From: Osedax fenrisi
Taxonomy: Eukaryota; Annelida; Polychaeta; Sabellida; Siboglinidae
DNA length: 64,000 bases
Direction: 5' to 3'
Assembly: GCA_964019155.1 (NCBI GenBank)
Contig: OZ025240.1
Span: forward strand, 79,336,830-79,400,829
Part shown: piece by piece, positions 51,905 to 64,000 of the stretch
Layout: each line of letters begins with the position of its first letter
How positions within the stretch are numbered: position 1 is the first letter of the stretch
Made by a program: the position numbers and the translations under genes
The notes under the pieces: generated by a model
Database searches by the model: none
Told to the model about the DNA's origin: nothing
Seen by the model: the letters and a program-made list of their open reading frames with translations, nothing else

Positions 51905-52010
51905 TTCCCCCGGCCCTTAACATGAGAGCTGCTTCGAAGGGATATTAGAGCCATATAGTTATAAGTGAAAAATTCATCTAAGTTCTTGGATGTGATGAAA
52001 GGATCGAAAT
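51905..52010 (+). mobile_element. 5'-truncated SINE copy
   Basis: Contains CCCTTAACATGAGAGCTGCT, TTCGAAGGGATATTAGAGCC and CTAAGTTCTTGGATGTGATG, the 3' part of the family. Confidence 0.6.
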
Positions 52011-52054
52011 AAAAATATATATATATATATAAATGTATGATATATATATAGCTA

Positions 52055-52260
52055 AGATTTTTCTATGGAAAGATATAACACTCATGCGAAATCGTGTAAT
52101 TCTATTTCGTATACAAAAACCAACAGCGCCACCTTTATAGGGTCACTTTTCGTAACTAGGTGTTGTTTATAATGTAAATTTATATCAAACTTTGCACTTT
52201 TAAAATGAAAAATAATATGCTTTAAATTATTATTTTTATTATGAAAACTTATGAGCTTTA
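52055..52260 (+). repeat. Dispersed repeat copy, AGATATAACACTCA family
   Basis: Shares with 54759-54960 the order GATTTTTCTA, AAGATATAACACTCA, CAACAGCGCCA, GTGTTGTTTATAAT and AATAATATGCTTTAAATTAT. Probably a non-autonomous element. Confidence 0.75.
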
Positions 52261-52648
52261 TCACACACTCACACACACACATGCAAGTAAATATATCACG
52301 ATTATATGCGTAATTCATATTACATGTTTTAATTAAAATTAAATAAATATATATTATTTCTAGTGAAAATTAAATTTTATATATAAAGATAATTATAAAT
52401 ATTGTTAATTTATATATTTTCTTCTATCTGTTACTATTAATATATAATGTTATAACGGAAATAAATATATAAAATATGATTTATATTAAACATATACTAT
52501 GCTTTTTATATTTATTCATATTTGGGTGTATATATATATATATAAATGTAATATCAACAATAACAATATCAGTATAACAATTATTATATATGTTTAAATG
52601 AAATAGTACTTTAAATAGAACAAAATTACAATAGATACATTATTTCAG

Positions 52649-52769
52649 GCGACATGGAGGAAATATAACAGACTATCACGCTAAATACAACAGTCATGGA
52701 GCTAAGATGTACAGGCAAAAAGTGCATTGCGAAGCCTGCATTAAAGCTATGAAATTACACGGAACACAG
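52649..52769 (+). CDS. Exon of an unidentified plus-strand gene
   Basis: Acceptor TATTTCAG and donor ACACAG|GTATAG bound a 121-bp open segment (phase 2 in, phase 0 out) encoding RHGGNITDYHAKYNSHG and then YRQKVHCEACIKAMKLHGTQ. Other frames are closed. The CxxC pair may bind metal. It can join in frame to 53797-53910. I do not recognise the protein. Confidence 0.45.
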
Positions 52770-52876
52770 GTATAGAAGCATGTTGGCATGCTTACAGCAC
52801 TTGATCTCTAATAGATCTAATATAGCTACCACATTCAAACATTAATCACATGATAAAGCAGTATAATAATAATCTA

Positions 52877-52951
52877 ATGCATGTGTCAGAACCCAATGGT
52901 TTAATGGCAGTATCAGTGAATACATTAACAGAGGCAATCTTTAGGCAGTAA
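52877..52951 (+). CDS. Short exon-like frame
   Basis: Encodes MHVSEPNGLMAVSVNTLTEA then IFRQ and TAA, after a possible TGTCAG acceptor. Too short to judge. It lies in the putative intron 52770-53796. Confidence 0.2.
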   Translation: MHVSEPNGLMAVSVNTLTEAIFRQ

Positions 52952-53218
52952 TATACAACTCTATTTTCATTTAGAAACACTAAATAGTGAATATATATTA
53001 TTCACTTAATATATATAAATCACTTTTATATCTGTGTTCTTATCTTTTACTTTAACCCTATATTAACCCCATATTTACTTTTAATTAACAATATATCTAA
53101 CCTTATATTTAACCTAATTAATCCTATATATAACTATCGTTAACTCTATATTTAACCCTACCTTCAATCTTATATTTAGCTTTATACGATTAAGCCTGCA
53201 TTAACATGATGCCTGCAG

Positions 53219-53309
53219 TACTGCCAGAGAACATTGCCAATGTCAGCATAGTGTGCTCTGTATACCTTCTGAACAGCGGGGAGTGCATATACCTGAACAC
53301 TGCTATAAG
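53219..53309 (+). CDS. Exon-like segment
   Basis: Between CCTGCAG and ATAAG|GTGGTT one frame encodes LPENIANVSIVCSVYLLNSG then ECIYLNTAI. G+C is higher than around it. Its phases (1 in, 2 out) do not fit the exons at 52769 and 53797 directly, so it is either from another transcript or not real. Confidence 0.25.
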
Positions 53310-53796
53310 GTGGTTAAGCTTTGTACATCTAACACACGAGTTTATATACACATGTAGTTATTATGTGTGGATGCAGCAGATAATATATCACTTATTATCA
53401 GATTTAGTTTAAACAATCGGGTAATTATAGTTGCAGATCTTAACATGATAATTACCCTTATTAATAGATAGGTAGGTAGGTAGGTAGATAGGTCATTTAT
53501 ATAAACTTTGTAATGTATAAAATGCATACAGTTTGCAAGTCAACAATATAGTATAATATATAATAATAGAATTACATAGTAGATTTAATAGTTCATAGAT
53601 TTGTATGCAAAATTTACACTTTTTATTATATAATACATTTATTTCTCATTCTCGATTATTATAATAATAAATTTGTACTATCCATTAACTATTCTATATA
53701 TCCTTTATATTATAATACTAATAATTTGTGTAATAATAAATATATAACTAATTATATTCAATTTAATTACCTAAATATATGTGCTTACCTTACCAG

Positions 53797-53910
53797 ATGA
53801 AGCTTAATCGGCAGTACCAGTGCAGGCGAACACATCAGAAGCAGGGTATTGGATCGTCTCTGTGTCCCCTCATGCTGATACTGATGTTTACAGTTGGAAC
53901 CATTCAATGA
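53797..53910 (+). CDS. Possible last exon of the unidentified plus-strand gene
   Basis: After TTACCAG the frame reads MKLNRQYQCRRTHQKQGIGS then a hydrophobic tail (LCPLMLILMFTVGTIQ) and TGA. Phase 0 matches the donor at 52769. The tail could be membrane-inserting, but no family is evident. Confidence 0.4.
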   Translation: MKLNRQYQCRRTHQKQGIGSSLCPLMLILMFTVGTIQ

Positions 53911-54749
53911 TAACATGACCTTGAGTAATACCGCCACTAAAACAACTGTTAAGGTTTAACTACTACTAAAACTACTAAAGTTCTTGTAGTAATAGCAGCA
54001 GTATTTTATAATTAATATTTAATTATTCATTTAAATCTGATTCGCTAGTCCTAATGTATCATGCAACTTGAATATATCATGTATATGACCCCATCACACT
54101 ACCAGTATATCATCTAATGTTAATTAGTTAATGTTTACTAATAAATTAACATTTATAATGAATTCAATGAATTAACTTTTAGTGACATATACACGTATGC
54201 AGTCAATAAATTATCAAAGATTTCCGTTTACATTTTTAAAATTGATAAAATATTACATAATTTATGTTACTTTATAAAAAAACACAATATTGAATATTAA
54301 TTAAATTTATAATTTTTTCTATAGTTTTTATAAAATATTGTTTTTTTTTCATAATTATATATTAAATTAAGATATTATTTGTACCTAAATTTTAGGTATT
54401 TTAGATATTTTAGGTCCTAAAATATTATATTTTTGTTATTAAATGAATATTATGAAGGTAAATCTCCCCTTAATTATAATTATATTAGTTTTCTAAATGT
54501 ATTCATGTTCTTATATATTTATAAATTATTAATTGAATGATTGTTTATTGACATATTTATATATTAAAAGTATATATGATTGATTCAAAATTGATTCACA
54601 TTAGATTTCAGATGAAAATTAAGAAGGTCCCAATGTTGACATTGTTCTCTCTACGTCACCAAACAATATCAAAACTATCAATCTAGGCAGACCTAAAAAA
54701 TGAGTTTGTATTCAATTGCATGAAATAGTATCATGATAGTATCAATACT

Positions 54750-55212
54750 GTAGTACCAAAGATTTTTCTAAAGAAAGATATAACACTCACAAGAAATTGT
54801 GTTATTAGATTTTGTATACAAAAAGCAACAGCGCCATCTATATAGGTTCAATTTTCGGAACTATGTGTTGTTTATAATATAAATTTGTATCAAACTAAGC
54901 ATTTTTAAAATAAAAAATAATATGCTTTAAATTATTATTTGTATGATAAAAACTAACTGTTCATTACTAATATATAACAAAGTAATAGGATAGTTTGGTT
55001 TTAAATGGTATAAATATCTATGTAATGAGTAAAAACTAATTCATATTGCATGTAATTTAATAGAGCATTGAAAACCTTGTTGGATAGAAACTGCACCAAA
55101 CCTAAATCTATTTCAGTGATTTCGATACCACTGCTAACAGCGGGATGCCTGAATATTAATTACGTTGCATATTTAGGGAGTGTGTTTACTTCAAAAAATC
55201 TTTGGTAGTACT
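54750..55212. mobile_element. MITE with GTAGTACCAAAGATTTTT ends
   Basis: Left GTAGTACCAAAGATTTTTC, right AAAAAATCTTTGGTAGTAC, inverted. Contains a copy of the AGATATAACACTCA repeat found at 52055. A 50-bp hairpin with the same tip (GGTACTACCAAAGATTTTCC) is at 28216-28266. Confidence 0.65.
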
Positions 55213-55711
55213 ATTGTTGATGTTAAAGATATAACATTTTAGTAAGTTTATTATTATCTATTGTATCTGATTTAACAAGTCAGATATGGTATAACACAAT
55301 TAAATATTATTATACTATTATACCTTTATAATTATTACTTATAAAACAGTAACTATATTTTTATTAAATAAGTCTTTTTTTAGTTCTTCTTTAATTGTAT
55401 TATTAATCTTCAATTCCATTGATGCACATTAGAAAGTGATTATAAAAATGTTGCCGATATTTTGATCTTTAATTGTAAAATATAAAATGTAATCTTTAAT
55501 TATAACCATATTTTAAATTATTGTAAATTAATAAATAATATCAATATATTAAATTATTTTATTATAGTTAAATTATCATAATAATTTATATGTGAAAATA
55601 AGATATCAATTTATAGAAATTCTAACATGAAAATCAGTAATCAAATAATACATGAATACAATACATTGTAAATTATGTTTCATTTTAATATTTAACATGA
55701 AGTATTATGAC

Positions 55712-57235
55712 CAGGCCCAGTTATTTTGGGCCAAAGCCCAAAATAAAGAAAAAGGCCCAAAATAGCTTGTTTTGGGCTTTTCGAAATTCTTATTTTGGGT
55801 TATTTTGGGCATTTTTTAAAACACTACAAAATACGTTAATATCCATCATAATGTATGATTCATATTATATATTTAATAACTATCATATTATATACCATAT
55901 ATACTATATTATTTTTGTATATTTTATAAGTTATCAATATACTTTATTTAATTTAAGAAATGATAATATTATAAAAAAAATACATTTTTAATTTTTATTA
56001 TATAAAATGATATTAAATAATAATGAGTAATAATAATACATTGTTTTTATAATAACTGTAGTTTATAAAAGTGATGATAATATATTGTATTGCTTTGAAT
56101 TTAACATTAAGCATTAAGCATACCTTTAGGGCTAATTTTACTAACATTATTCTTATAATAATTTGTTATATATTTTAGTATAGTAAAATCTGACTCCATA
56201 GCAGATGAATTCCAGGAATAATATTATTATATGGTTGCTATGTCACATACAAATTATAATTTGTTACAATAAATATTGTTATTTTTTATATTTAATATCC
56301 TTCTATGCATCTTCGAAAGTTTTACTTAAAAATATTATTAGTTCATCTGGCTCTCTTTCATATTCTTCTATAATTTCTTTATACTAGAATCTATATTGTA
56401 GTTATATTGTTTCGTAAATATATATTTTGTCTGTCTTTTGTCTGTATGTCTATTGAAAATATTGCCAAACACTTTTCCTTACATATTTACAATGCTTTGT
56501 TAATCGATCATATCTTGGCTATTCTTTGGTGAATTGTTATAATCTCTTTCAACCGATATTAATAGAAGTTTCTTTTGTAGTTTTAATATTTTTATGACAA
56601 TATTTTGATAAAATAAATGTAGTTGAAATGTATTAAAATGAAACAAATATTCATTCGTATACGATACAATATCAAATTTATAGTATTATTAATAACATAA
56701 TTATCATATACAGCCAGGGTTGTTCAGTTTTTAATTTCTATAGATATAACACTTAATTGAATATATTTATATATTTCAATATTTATATTTCAATATAAAT
56801 AATATGTAGAAAATCAGAAATAATTTGTGTGCCATAATTTTTGTTTATTATTCATTTTAATGATTATAAATTGAGAGATATTGATTATAAAATTATATTT
56901 TATATATATTCATATTTAAGATAACATTTATGATATTCATCATTATGATAAAATATATAATAATAATTATTTTCATTTTGAAACAAATAGATAAGTGAAT
57001 ATTTATACTAAATATTCCTTTTATATTTTATATATATGTATACATTTTATACTTGTTAGCTAGTTAAATTGTTTAACAAATATACTAAAAATTAAATATA
57101 ATTATTTAAAATGTATAAAATAAGAGAAAAAGTAAAAAAGCCCAAAATAAAATAAAGTTATGTTGGGCTTTTCAACATTCTTATTTTGGGCTTTTTGATT
57201 TTATTTTGGGCTTTGGCCCAAAATAACTGGGCCTG
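55712..57235. mobile_element. hAT-like element with CAGGCCCAGTTATTTTGGGC ends
   Basis: Inverted ends CAGGCCCAGTTATTTTGGGC with an 8-bp target duplication ATTATGAC (55704-55711 and 57236-57243), the hAT signature. Additional TTTTGGGC blocks sit inside each end. The interior (1.5 kb) is AT-rich. A minus-strand stretch near 56460-56540 reading KSVWQYF recalls a BED-finger remnant, but no usable transposase frame remains. Confidence 0.85.
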
Positions 57236-57250
57236 ATTATGACTAATAAT

Positions 57251-57726
57251 TAGTGATGTAAATGATGCTCAAATCTAAAGCATGATGCAGTCTCAGTCTC
57301 AGTTACCTACAGTCTCAACTCGACTCGGGCTTGTTTTGTTAGAATCTCGGCTCGGGCTCGCTTGGCTAGAGTCTCGACTCGGGCTCGTTTTTTTCCGAAA
57401 ATGAAAGTCTCGGATCGTCATCAATAACCAAGAGTCTCGGCTCGGCATCAAAAAGCTCGGTATTATTTACACCACTAGATGAAATTTACATTATTATTCA
57501 CTGAATCGCGAAGTTGGCACAGATTATTTTTTTTAAATTGATGTAAATGTGAAATATATAAAAATTAGTATTCAAATGTAATTTCAAAAAAGCATCATAT
57601 CGACTCGGTAATTTTTTGTAAAAGTCTTAACTCGGCTCGGGCTCGTTTGGCTAGAGTCTCGGCTCAGTCTGGGTTTGTTTTTTTTCCGAAAATGAAAGTT
57701 TCGGCTCGGCATCAAAAGCATCCCTA
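57251..57726. mobile_element. hAT-like MITE with CTCGGCTCGGGCTCG internal repeats
   Basis: Ends TAGTGATG and TAGGGATG (inverted), with an exact 8-bp duplication CTAATAAT (57243-57250, 57727-57734). The interior holds two related halves rich in CTCGGCTCGGGCTCG and GGCATCAA. A truncated relative lies at 2930-3215. Confidence 0.85.
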
Positions 57727-57806
57727 CTAATAATATAGTAGATTATAGTATTATTTTTATAAAGTTGTATATTATCAGCCATATATAATAACTTACATAT
57801 ATACAG

Positions 57807-57862
57807 GTCATAATGAAGAAGAATTGGACTGCCAGCTCAGTACAGGGATGATGAAACTCTAG
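57807..57862 (+). CDS. Possible terminal exon
   Basis: TATACAG is followed by HNEEELDCQLSTGMMKL and TAG. The 31 bp around the stop (ATGATGAAACTCTAGTTATA...) are duplicated directly downstream. No partner exon is identified. Confidence 0.2.
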
Positions 57863-60494
57863 TTATATGATCCACAGTATGATGAAACTCTAGTTATATG
57901 ATCCACAGTATGATGTATCTACCATTGCTGACACAGCAACACAATGTAGTAAAATAGTTTGTAATTCAAATAATTTTTAATTTAAATATTACCAACAATT
58001 AATATGCATAATATAGCATTCAAATTAGCTACTTGCCTCATATTGATATTGTGATATTTTTATAGGGCAACTTTTATTTATTAAAACTATTATTGTTATG
58101 TACACACATTCTTATTTTTCATTAGATTTATCTTTTTGTATACATAGATATATATATATATACTGATTATTAAAAAAAATTAATTATGTAAAATTTGACA
58201 ATATAAAAAAAATATTGCTATGTGTAAAATATAATTTTAAATCTTACGAATTATTTATGTAATTTTGTTACCAAATTTAAATTCTTTAATTCTAAACAAA
58301 CTTATATATAGTTTAACAGAAACAACTTTTTTAGTATGCTATTATCTAAGATTTAAATCTAAATATTCGAATAGAATTTATAATGGTTTTGTTCCAAATT
58401 TATTAGTTTTTAAATAAAAATGTTTAAAAGATATACTTTACGTTATATTAAGTAACATATTTGTATTACTCTTACTGATCTAATATTTGTGTACGTTACT
58501 ATTTTTACACTTTTCAATTGACAAAATGCTATTGTTTTGTACACATTTGTATTTATTCACTAAATTATTTTAATATGATTTATTTTTTTAAATAAATAAG
58601 TTATTTTTGATGTACTTGGGATAATCATATTTTATTGTGAATATATTTCTAAGGTATATCAGTTTTATAAGATTTATCTTCTATTTATATAATGTGGCTT
58701 TGTGCAAGACCTCCTACAACCGAGGTTGTGTGAGCTCTTGCTTTGCGTAAATCTCATAATATAATATTAATAATTATTATAATATAATTGGATAATAATA
58801 TAAACTACAAATATAACTACAAATATGAATAAGGGTGTGGATTAAATAACTTATATTATAGACTAATTGTTTTAATATTAATCAAAAATATTAACAAAGC
58901 AAATTCAAATTAAAAATCTATAGATTTTTGTATATCCTACACAAATTATATTAAAATAATCTTTTATGTTTATTTTTTTAACTTATATTTAATAATAAAC
59001 TTCTACATGTATAGTAAGTTATCCCAGTAAACCAATATTTTCGAAATTTTTTTTAATTTATTTACGAATTTGGAAAATTATTGTATGTAATTTACAAAGT
59101 TTTCAACTTTCTGTATATTTTTTGAAAATAAAACACGAAGTTTGTAAAAAATATTTGAAAATAATATACGCAAATATACGAAAATAATTTGCAAATAATA
59201 TGCAAATTTTGTAACTTTTTTGAAAATAAAACACGAAGTTTGCAAATCTTATTATCTAGAAAATCCTATATTAATATAAATTAATTAATCTTAAAATCGA
59301 TTTTGATATATATAAATTTATATACATATTTTATATTTAACGTCCTTATTAAGGGTGGTAAATCTATTCAATGACAAATAACGGTCTTCAAACATTAATT
59401 AATACACTGTTTATTCAGTTAAACTAATTTTTGATTCAATTAATGAAGGAAAAAAAATATTTTATATACATTTTATATATATATATATATATATAACCAT
59501 ATCTTTTATATTCTCCAGATCATTTATTTTTATTAGCAAATGTATTGATGTTGACTAAATATTTATTAAATTCTAAAAATGATGTAATAATTTGGATATT
59601 ATTTTCGAAAAATTTATAAAAATATCTGATAAAGATTTGGGAAGTTTGCGAATGATTTACGAACAAAATTGAATTTCAAAATGTTGTTTACTGGGATATT
59701 TTAGAAGTTATAACATTACGAAAATGTCATTTGTACATACTTATATTATAACAATGTTGATTAAATGATAATTATGTACTTTTTTATTTACAATTATATA
59801 TACTGTTTTACATTTGACTAAATATTATATTAATTAAATAAATTATTAAATAATCCTATGTAATTAATTTTATTCAATTTTGTTAAAAAAGATTATTTGT
59901 ATGTTTCCTTTAGGCAAGATATGGATAAAATGAGTAATCAATAAAAAAGACATTTAAATTTAATATATAATAAATAATTAATATTGTATCAATAAACAGA
60001 CATTTAAATTTAATATAGGATATATAATAAATAATTAATATTGTATTGCTTTCATTTGATTAGAAGTATTCATCCAGGCTACCATAGCTCTATCACATGT
60101 AATCCCTGCATTTTGTTCAAGTTATAAGCTAAATATAAAATAGTTAAATACAAATATTGACATAAATATTAAAATAATAATCTCAAATTATTCTGAGGAA
60201 TAAAAATTCCTATCTTGGAATGTATATTCAACTCCTATATCCTATATCCTCTCCGTAAATTGTACAGTAATCTGGATCTTGCAAGTTAATTTATAGATTT
60301 AAATATTGTCTTTCGGAGATATATTTTTGGTTACTCAATAAAATAAGTGCAACAATTTTGTATTCGATTTAACCTTGGGTAGACCACTTTAATATTTAAC
60401 ATAGCTCCATCACAAGGGAGATATACAATTTATCATTGAGATAAAGATCATAAAATAGTATACTTTTTAAATTAATTTAAAATATATATATATA

Positions 60495-60680
60495 TTAACC
60501 TGTGCCGTCGGGTCGTATCCGACCCCCGATGACAGCAGCTCTTCAACTCCTCCTACATCTTGAGGCTCGAATCATGTTGTAGATAGTTCCATGGAAGTTT
60601 TTATTTATGCTATCTAGCCATCTTTGCCGTGGTCTCCCTCTGCTTCTATAACCCCCCATTCTTCCTACCATCACTTCATA
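60495..60680 (-). pseudogene. LINE 3' terminal coding fragment
   Basis: The minus strand reads MGGYRSRGRPRQRWLDSINK, FHGTIYNMIRASRC, then after a TGA RAAVIGGRIRPDGTG and TAA. RGRPRxRWLD and the closing RPDGTG are typical ends of LINE ORF2. The stop is followed directly by a (TA)n tail, as expected for a LINE 3' end. Confidence 0.75.
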
Positions 60681-62119
60681 TTAAAAAATCACTCGTAAGA
60701 ATTTATCCTAATTTAATTCATGATTATTATTTCAATATATATATACTTTCTTTGGTGTTAAATAACATGAGTGTTTATTTTACATAGTACAACTAGTTAG
60801 TTTATTCAATATCACCTAGCTTTCTAATAAACAAAATTCATTATATATTTTTTATGAAATATAAATTATATTATTGTACTAAAAACATATTGGTATCATT
60901 GCAAATATCCATTTTCAGATATGTGAAGAATTAAAAAAATCATTAAATTAAAAATAGAAAGGTTATAAATAAATCTTTGTTACACTGTATTATAAATTAA
61001 CTTCACATATAATTCTTCATTGTAGAACACAGACTAAGTTTTATTTTATAAAATATTGAAGATAACCTATTATCCTGACAATATCAAGTATAGATAATAA
61101 ATAATACTATAAACTGTGACAATATATTGTTATAGCTTTAATGAGAAGATTGTAAATTGTCAAAATATATTAATTATTTCTATTTATTAATTAAGACATT
61201 AAAGTTTTCACTTTAATGATTGCATGTGTAATACACATTGTGTATATGATACATAGGGTATACCTACTGCACACTGTACACTTTATACAATGTATACTAT
61301 ACACTGTACAGTGTACAATGTAAAAATAAATTTTAAATTTGTTGTCAGAAAATAGATTAATCTATATTATTGAAGTTACGAATACAATTTTGTCTAAATG
61401 TTATATAATCTGGTAATTCTAATATTAAAACATATTTGTATTATATGTGAATAATATTTCATATTAAAAATTAATGTTATATTAAACTTTTAATAAAGCA
61501 TTTAAAGAAAATATTATCTATCACAGAAATAGTAAAATTAGATATTGTAGTTAAACTACTAATATCATTGTAAAGAATATGTTTCATTCAAAGACTAATT
61601 TCATTCTAAGTCTCAAATTATATGTAATCAATAATTAAATTACCACCAACTAAAAACTTTTATACAATGTTATGAAGTCATTAGAATAGTAATTTACATT
61701 CAAAAGATTCATTATATAATTAACTAAACAATTATTGTTTTTTATCATTAATAATTAGTCAATGATATTTACTTATAATTAACCTATACTGAGAAACTTC
61801 ACCTCCACGTTATAACATCTCTTGATTATAAAATAGTTATATCCATCAATTTAAAAAAGATTGTCATCATTATTCATTGAATAATGATTGAATCAATATT
61901 GGTTATCATAATGAAATGATATCAGGATCGAAAGAAAGAAGCAATGCATCATCTTATCTATAGATACAATGTATACATTTTTAAATAAACTTATAATATA
62001 TATGTATCTATAAATATCTAAACATTAGTCATTATTAACGACTCGTTATCTGTATAAGAATTAGTCAAGTTTCTTATAGTATCTTCGTAATCTGGGAATA
62101 TATTCAATTTTATTTCTTC

Positions 62120-62435
62120 CCCAGCAAACAGTAAGAGCAGCATAATAACAGCATATACTAGAGCCTCAAACGTTTACATTGTGCTATTATGCTGCTATTA
62201 ATTTGTCACGCTATTATGCTGCCATTATGCTGCTATTAATATTAAAAGTATATTATGCTGCTATTATAATAAAAGCAGCATAATTTACTTTTAAAATTAA
62301 TAGCAGCATAAGATCATCATAATAGCGTGACAAATTAATAGCAGCATAATATACATTTAATAGCTCAATGTAAACATTTGAGGCTCTAGCATATGCTGTT
62401 ATGCTGCTATTATGCTGCTCTTACTGTTTGCTGGG
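62120..62435. mobile_element. Second CCCAGCAAAC fold-back MITE
   Basis: A 316-bp palindromic relative of the element at 44060, with the same tips (CCCAGCAAACAGTAAGAGC) and the same TATTATGCTGC 11-mers. It is flanked by TC on both sides (62118-62119, 62436-62437), so the target duplication is 2 bp but not always TA. Confidence 0.92.
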
Positions 62436-62586
62436 TCATCATAAATTATATTAATTTGCACTATTTAGTACATAATGTAATAATGTAATAAAATATAAAT
62501 ATATACACTCTTGGTAATATTAAAGATATGAAATAAAATTAAAAAATACAATACAAATTATATAGATGCTAACATAATTTTCGCTA

Positions 62587-62716
62587 TTTTCATCTATTGG
62601 TGTCACTATTGCCATATGTTGGTGTCACTATTATCATCTATTGGTGTCACTATTACCATATATTGGTGTCACTATTGCCATATATTGGTGTCACTATTAT
62701 CATCTATTGGTGTCAA
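62587..62716. repeat. Short tandem repeat, TATTGGTGTCACTATT units
   Basis: Five to six units of about 24 bp, TATTGGTGTCACTATTGCCA, with alternating CATCTAT and CATATAT joins. Confidence 0.9.
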
Positions 62717-64000
62717 CTCCGAGTAATCTGGATATTTCCGTAAGTAATTGTGATAAATAAAGTCACTAATTTGAGTTCTCTTCTCATATTAAATTATTCC
62801 AGACTTGAACATCTTGTTGAACAGTTGCTTAGTCAGAGACATATTTAAAAGAACTTAAATTAAAACTTTTCCTAAAAACTGGATTTAATATAAGTTATAT
62901 GTAATTTATTTACTGTACACGGGGTTGTATATACTTCATTATCTTTATATATAATAGATAAGAAAAAATGCAACTATCATAAATGAATGTGCTATGAATT
63001 ATTTGTTTATTTTTTTATATAAATTAAAATAATTTCCAAAATGTTTAAATGGCAGACCTTAATTAAAATAATATATTATTTATAAAACTACATCTGTTAC
63101 AAATAATATTTACATTTTTTATATTCTAATTGCATGTCACTATACTGTATTTTTTTAAATATTCTCATGAGAAACTACTCAATAATTATGAGAAATGTAT
63201 ATGACTAATACAAATTTAAGATTTGAACTTAAAAAGTAATTTTAATAATTTTACATTATAACTTTATAATTATTCAATCTATTAACATGCCTAAATATAA
63301 GTAATTATATAAGATAAATAACTAAGGAAATGAATCACAGATGTGTATTTTTATTATAATTATCTAATAATATTTTATTAAAATTAATTTATTCTTTTAA
63401 AATACATAGCTAATTATTTTATTAATATACTAAATTATGTTTACATGACTGCATATATCATAAGCATAGGTTTGTATGTTACTTAGGTAAACTATAACCT
63501 ACATATATGCCTTCATAACCTACAATCATAGTATTTTGCCAGACTTGCGACTATAATCTGCAACTGGACAATAAGCCTTATTGCTTGAGGTCTAAGGTTT
63601 AGCAGAGTATATAGCTAGGTGATATTCAGTATATTATTCTAGTTCTAACGAAACGAATTAATTTATATAAAATATATTTCCTACTATTTTAGTCGTATCT
63701 AAACCACAAATGAATATGTAATATATATTAATTTATAAATTGTATCATAATCAACACTATTATTGATATGGGGTAAAGATGATACATATGATAGGAGTGT
63801 TTAAACATCATCTGTTTAAAGTTATTATCGCTATTATTTGTTAATCATATTGTGACAAATATTATCATTAACTTTCAAAAAATGTAATTTTGAATAATAA
63901 ATTATTATTGAGATACACTACATATCTCACAATATTTTTTTCAAAAATATATAAAAACTGCAATTGAATTATTATTTTGAATTAATATTTTGTAGTAAAA

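Larger units (their letters stand above)
57735..62100. other. Mostly featureless AT-rich DNA
   Basis: Outside the LINE tail at 60,495-60,680 and the short exon-like 57,807-57,862, I see only a duplicated ACATTTAAATTTAATATA block (59950-60030) and AT-rich low-complexity sequence. The same holds for 62,720-64,000. Confidence 0.45.

Noticed and set aside
54623..54703. Plus frame GPNVDIVLSTSPNNIKTINL followed by GRPKK
   Set aside because: It looks faintly coding, but no clear acceptor, no start and no partner exon could be found; left unannotated.
55707..55991. 94-codon plus frame
   Set aside because: It begins in the hAT-like terminal repeat and continues in AT-rich filler.

Overview
This window looks like nuclear DNA of a very AT-rich invertebrate animal. 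The evidence is small exons with GT/AG introns, no operons, (TA)n and trinucleotide microsatellites every few kilobases, LINE, SINE and hAT-like debris, and one recognisable animal gene of the ZC2HC1 (FAM164) zinc-finger family. The phylum cannot be fixed from the sequence.

Region 1 (1-7.9 kb) has no clear gene. It is packed with short inverted-repeat elements: a family with ATTACCGACC ends (571-1497), a fold-back with CCGGCAACTT arms, a 103-bp hAT-like MITE, and two pogo-like elements with TA target sites. A weak pair of exon-like segments lies at 5350-5734. Region 2 (8-19.2 kb, minus strand) is one long gene. I rebuilt it exon by exon with consistent splice phases (about 634 codons). It encodes a basic coiled-coil protein ending in two C-x2-C-x11-H-x3-C fingers, most like ZC2HC1C. 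Its introns hold a 325-bp (CTA)n(CCA)n tract pressed against a 3' splice site and an exact 151-bp tandem duplication that copies half of an exon. A possible 5' exon lies at 24.65-24.77 kb, with a 0.7-kb (ATC)n tract in between. Region 3 (20-38.4 kb) is repeat debris: hAT-like elements, LINE fragments, tRNA-like SINEs, a 393-bp near-perfect palindrome, a TTAA-flanked element and a 13-unit array of about 90 bp.

Region 4 (38,387-51,195) is the main discovery: a 12.8-kb DNA transposon with 19-bp terminal inverted repeats (CCCAGCAAACACACAGAGT) and a TA target-site duplication. It carries two divergently transcribed, intron-containing genes. On the plus strand is a CMC/CACTA-like transposase (three exons, 637 aa). 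On the minus strand is a DUF4806-like accessory protein with a coiled coil and a nuclear-localisation signal. The accessory gene contains four tandem copies of a phase 1-1, 63-bp mini-exon, each in a unit of about 410 bp. The transposase intron holds a satellite of about 1.9 kb with 19-21-bp units. Both ends carry long arrays of 11-bp motifs. A fold-back MITE with the same CCCAGCAAAC tip, but a different 11-bp subterminal motif, is nested between the two genes; a second copy lies at 62,120-62,435.

Region 5 (51.2-64 kb) has scattered plus-strand exon-like segments (best at 52,649-52,769 and 53,797-53,910) that may belong to an unidentified host gene. It also has two hAT-like elements inserted almost back to back (55,712-57,235 and 57,251-57,726, each with an 8-bp duplication), a LINE 3' end and AT-rich sequence with nothing recognisable. 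All gene models come from reading splice signals and phase by eye. No transcript or database evidence was available.
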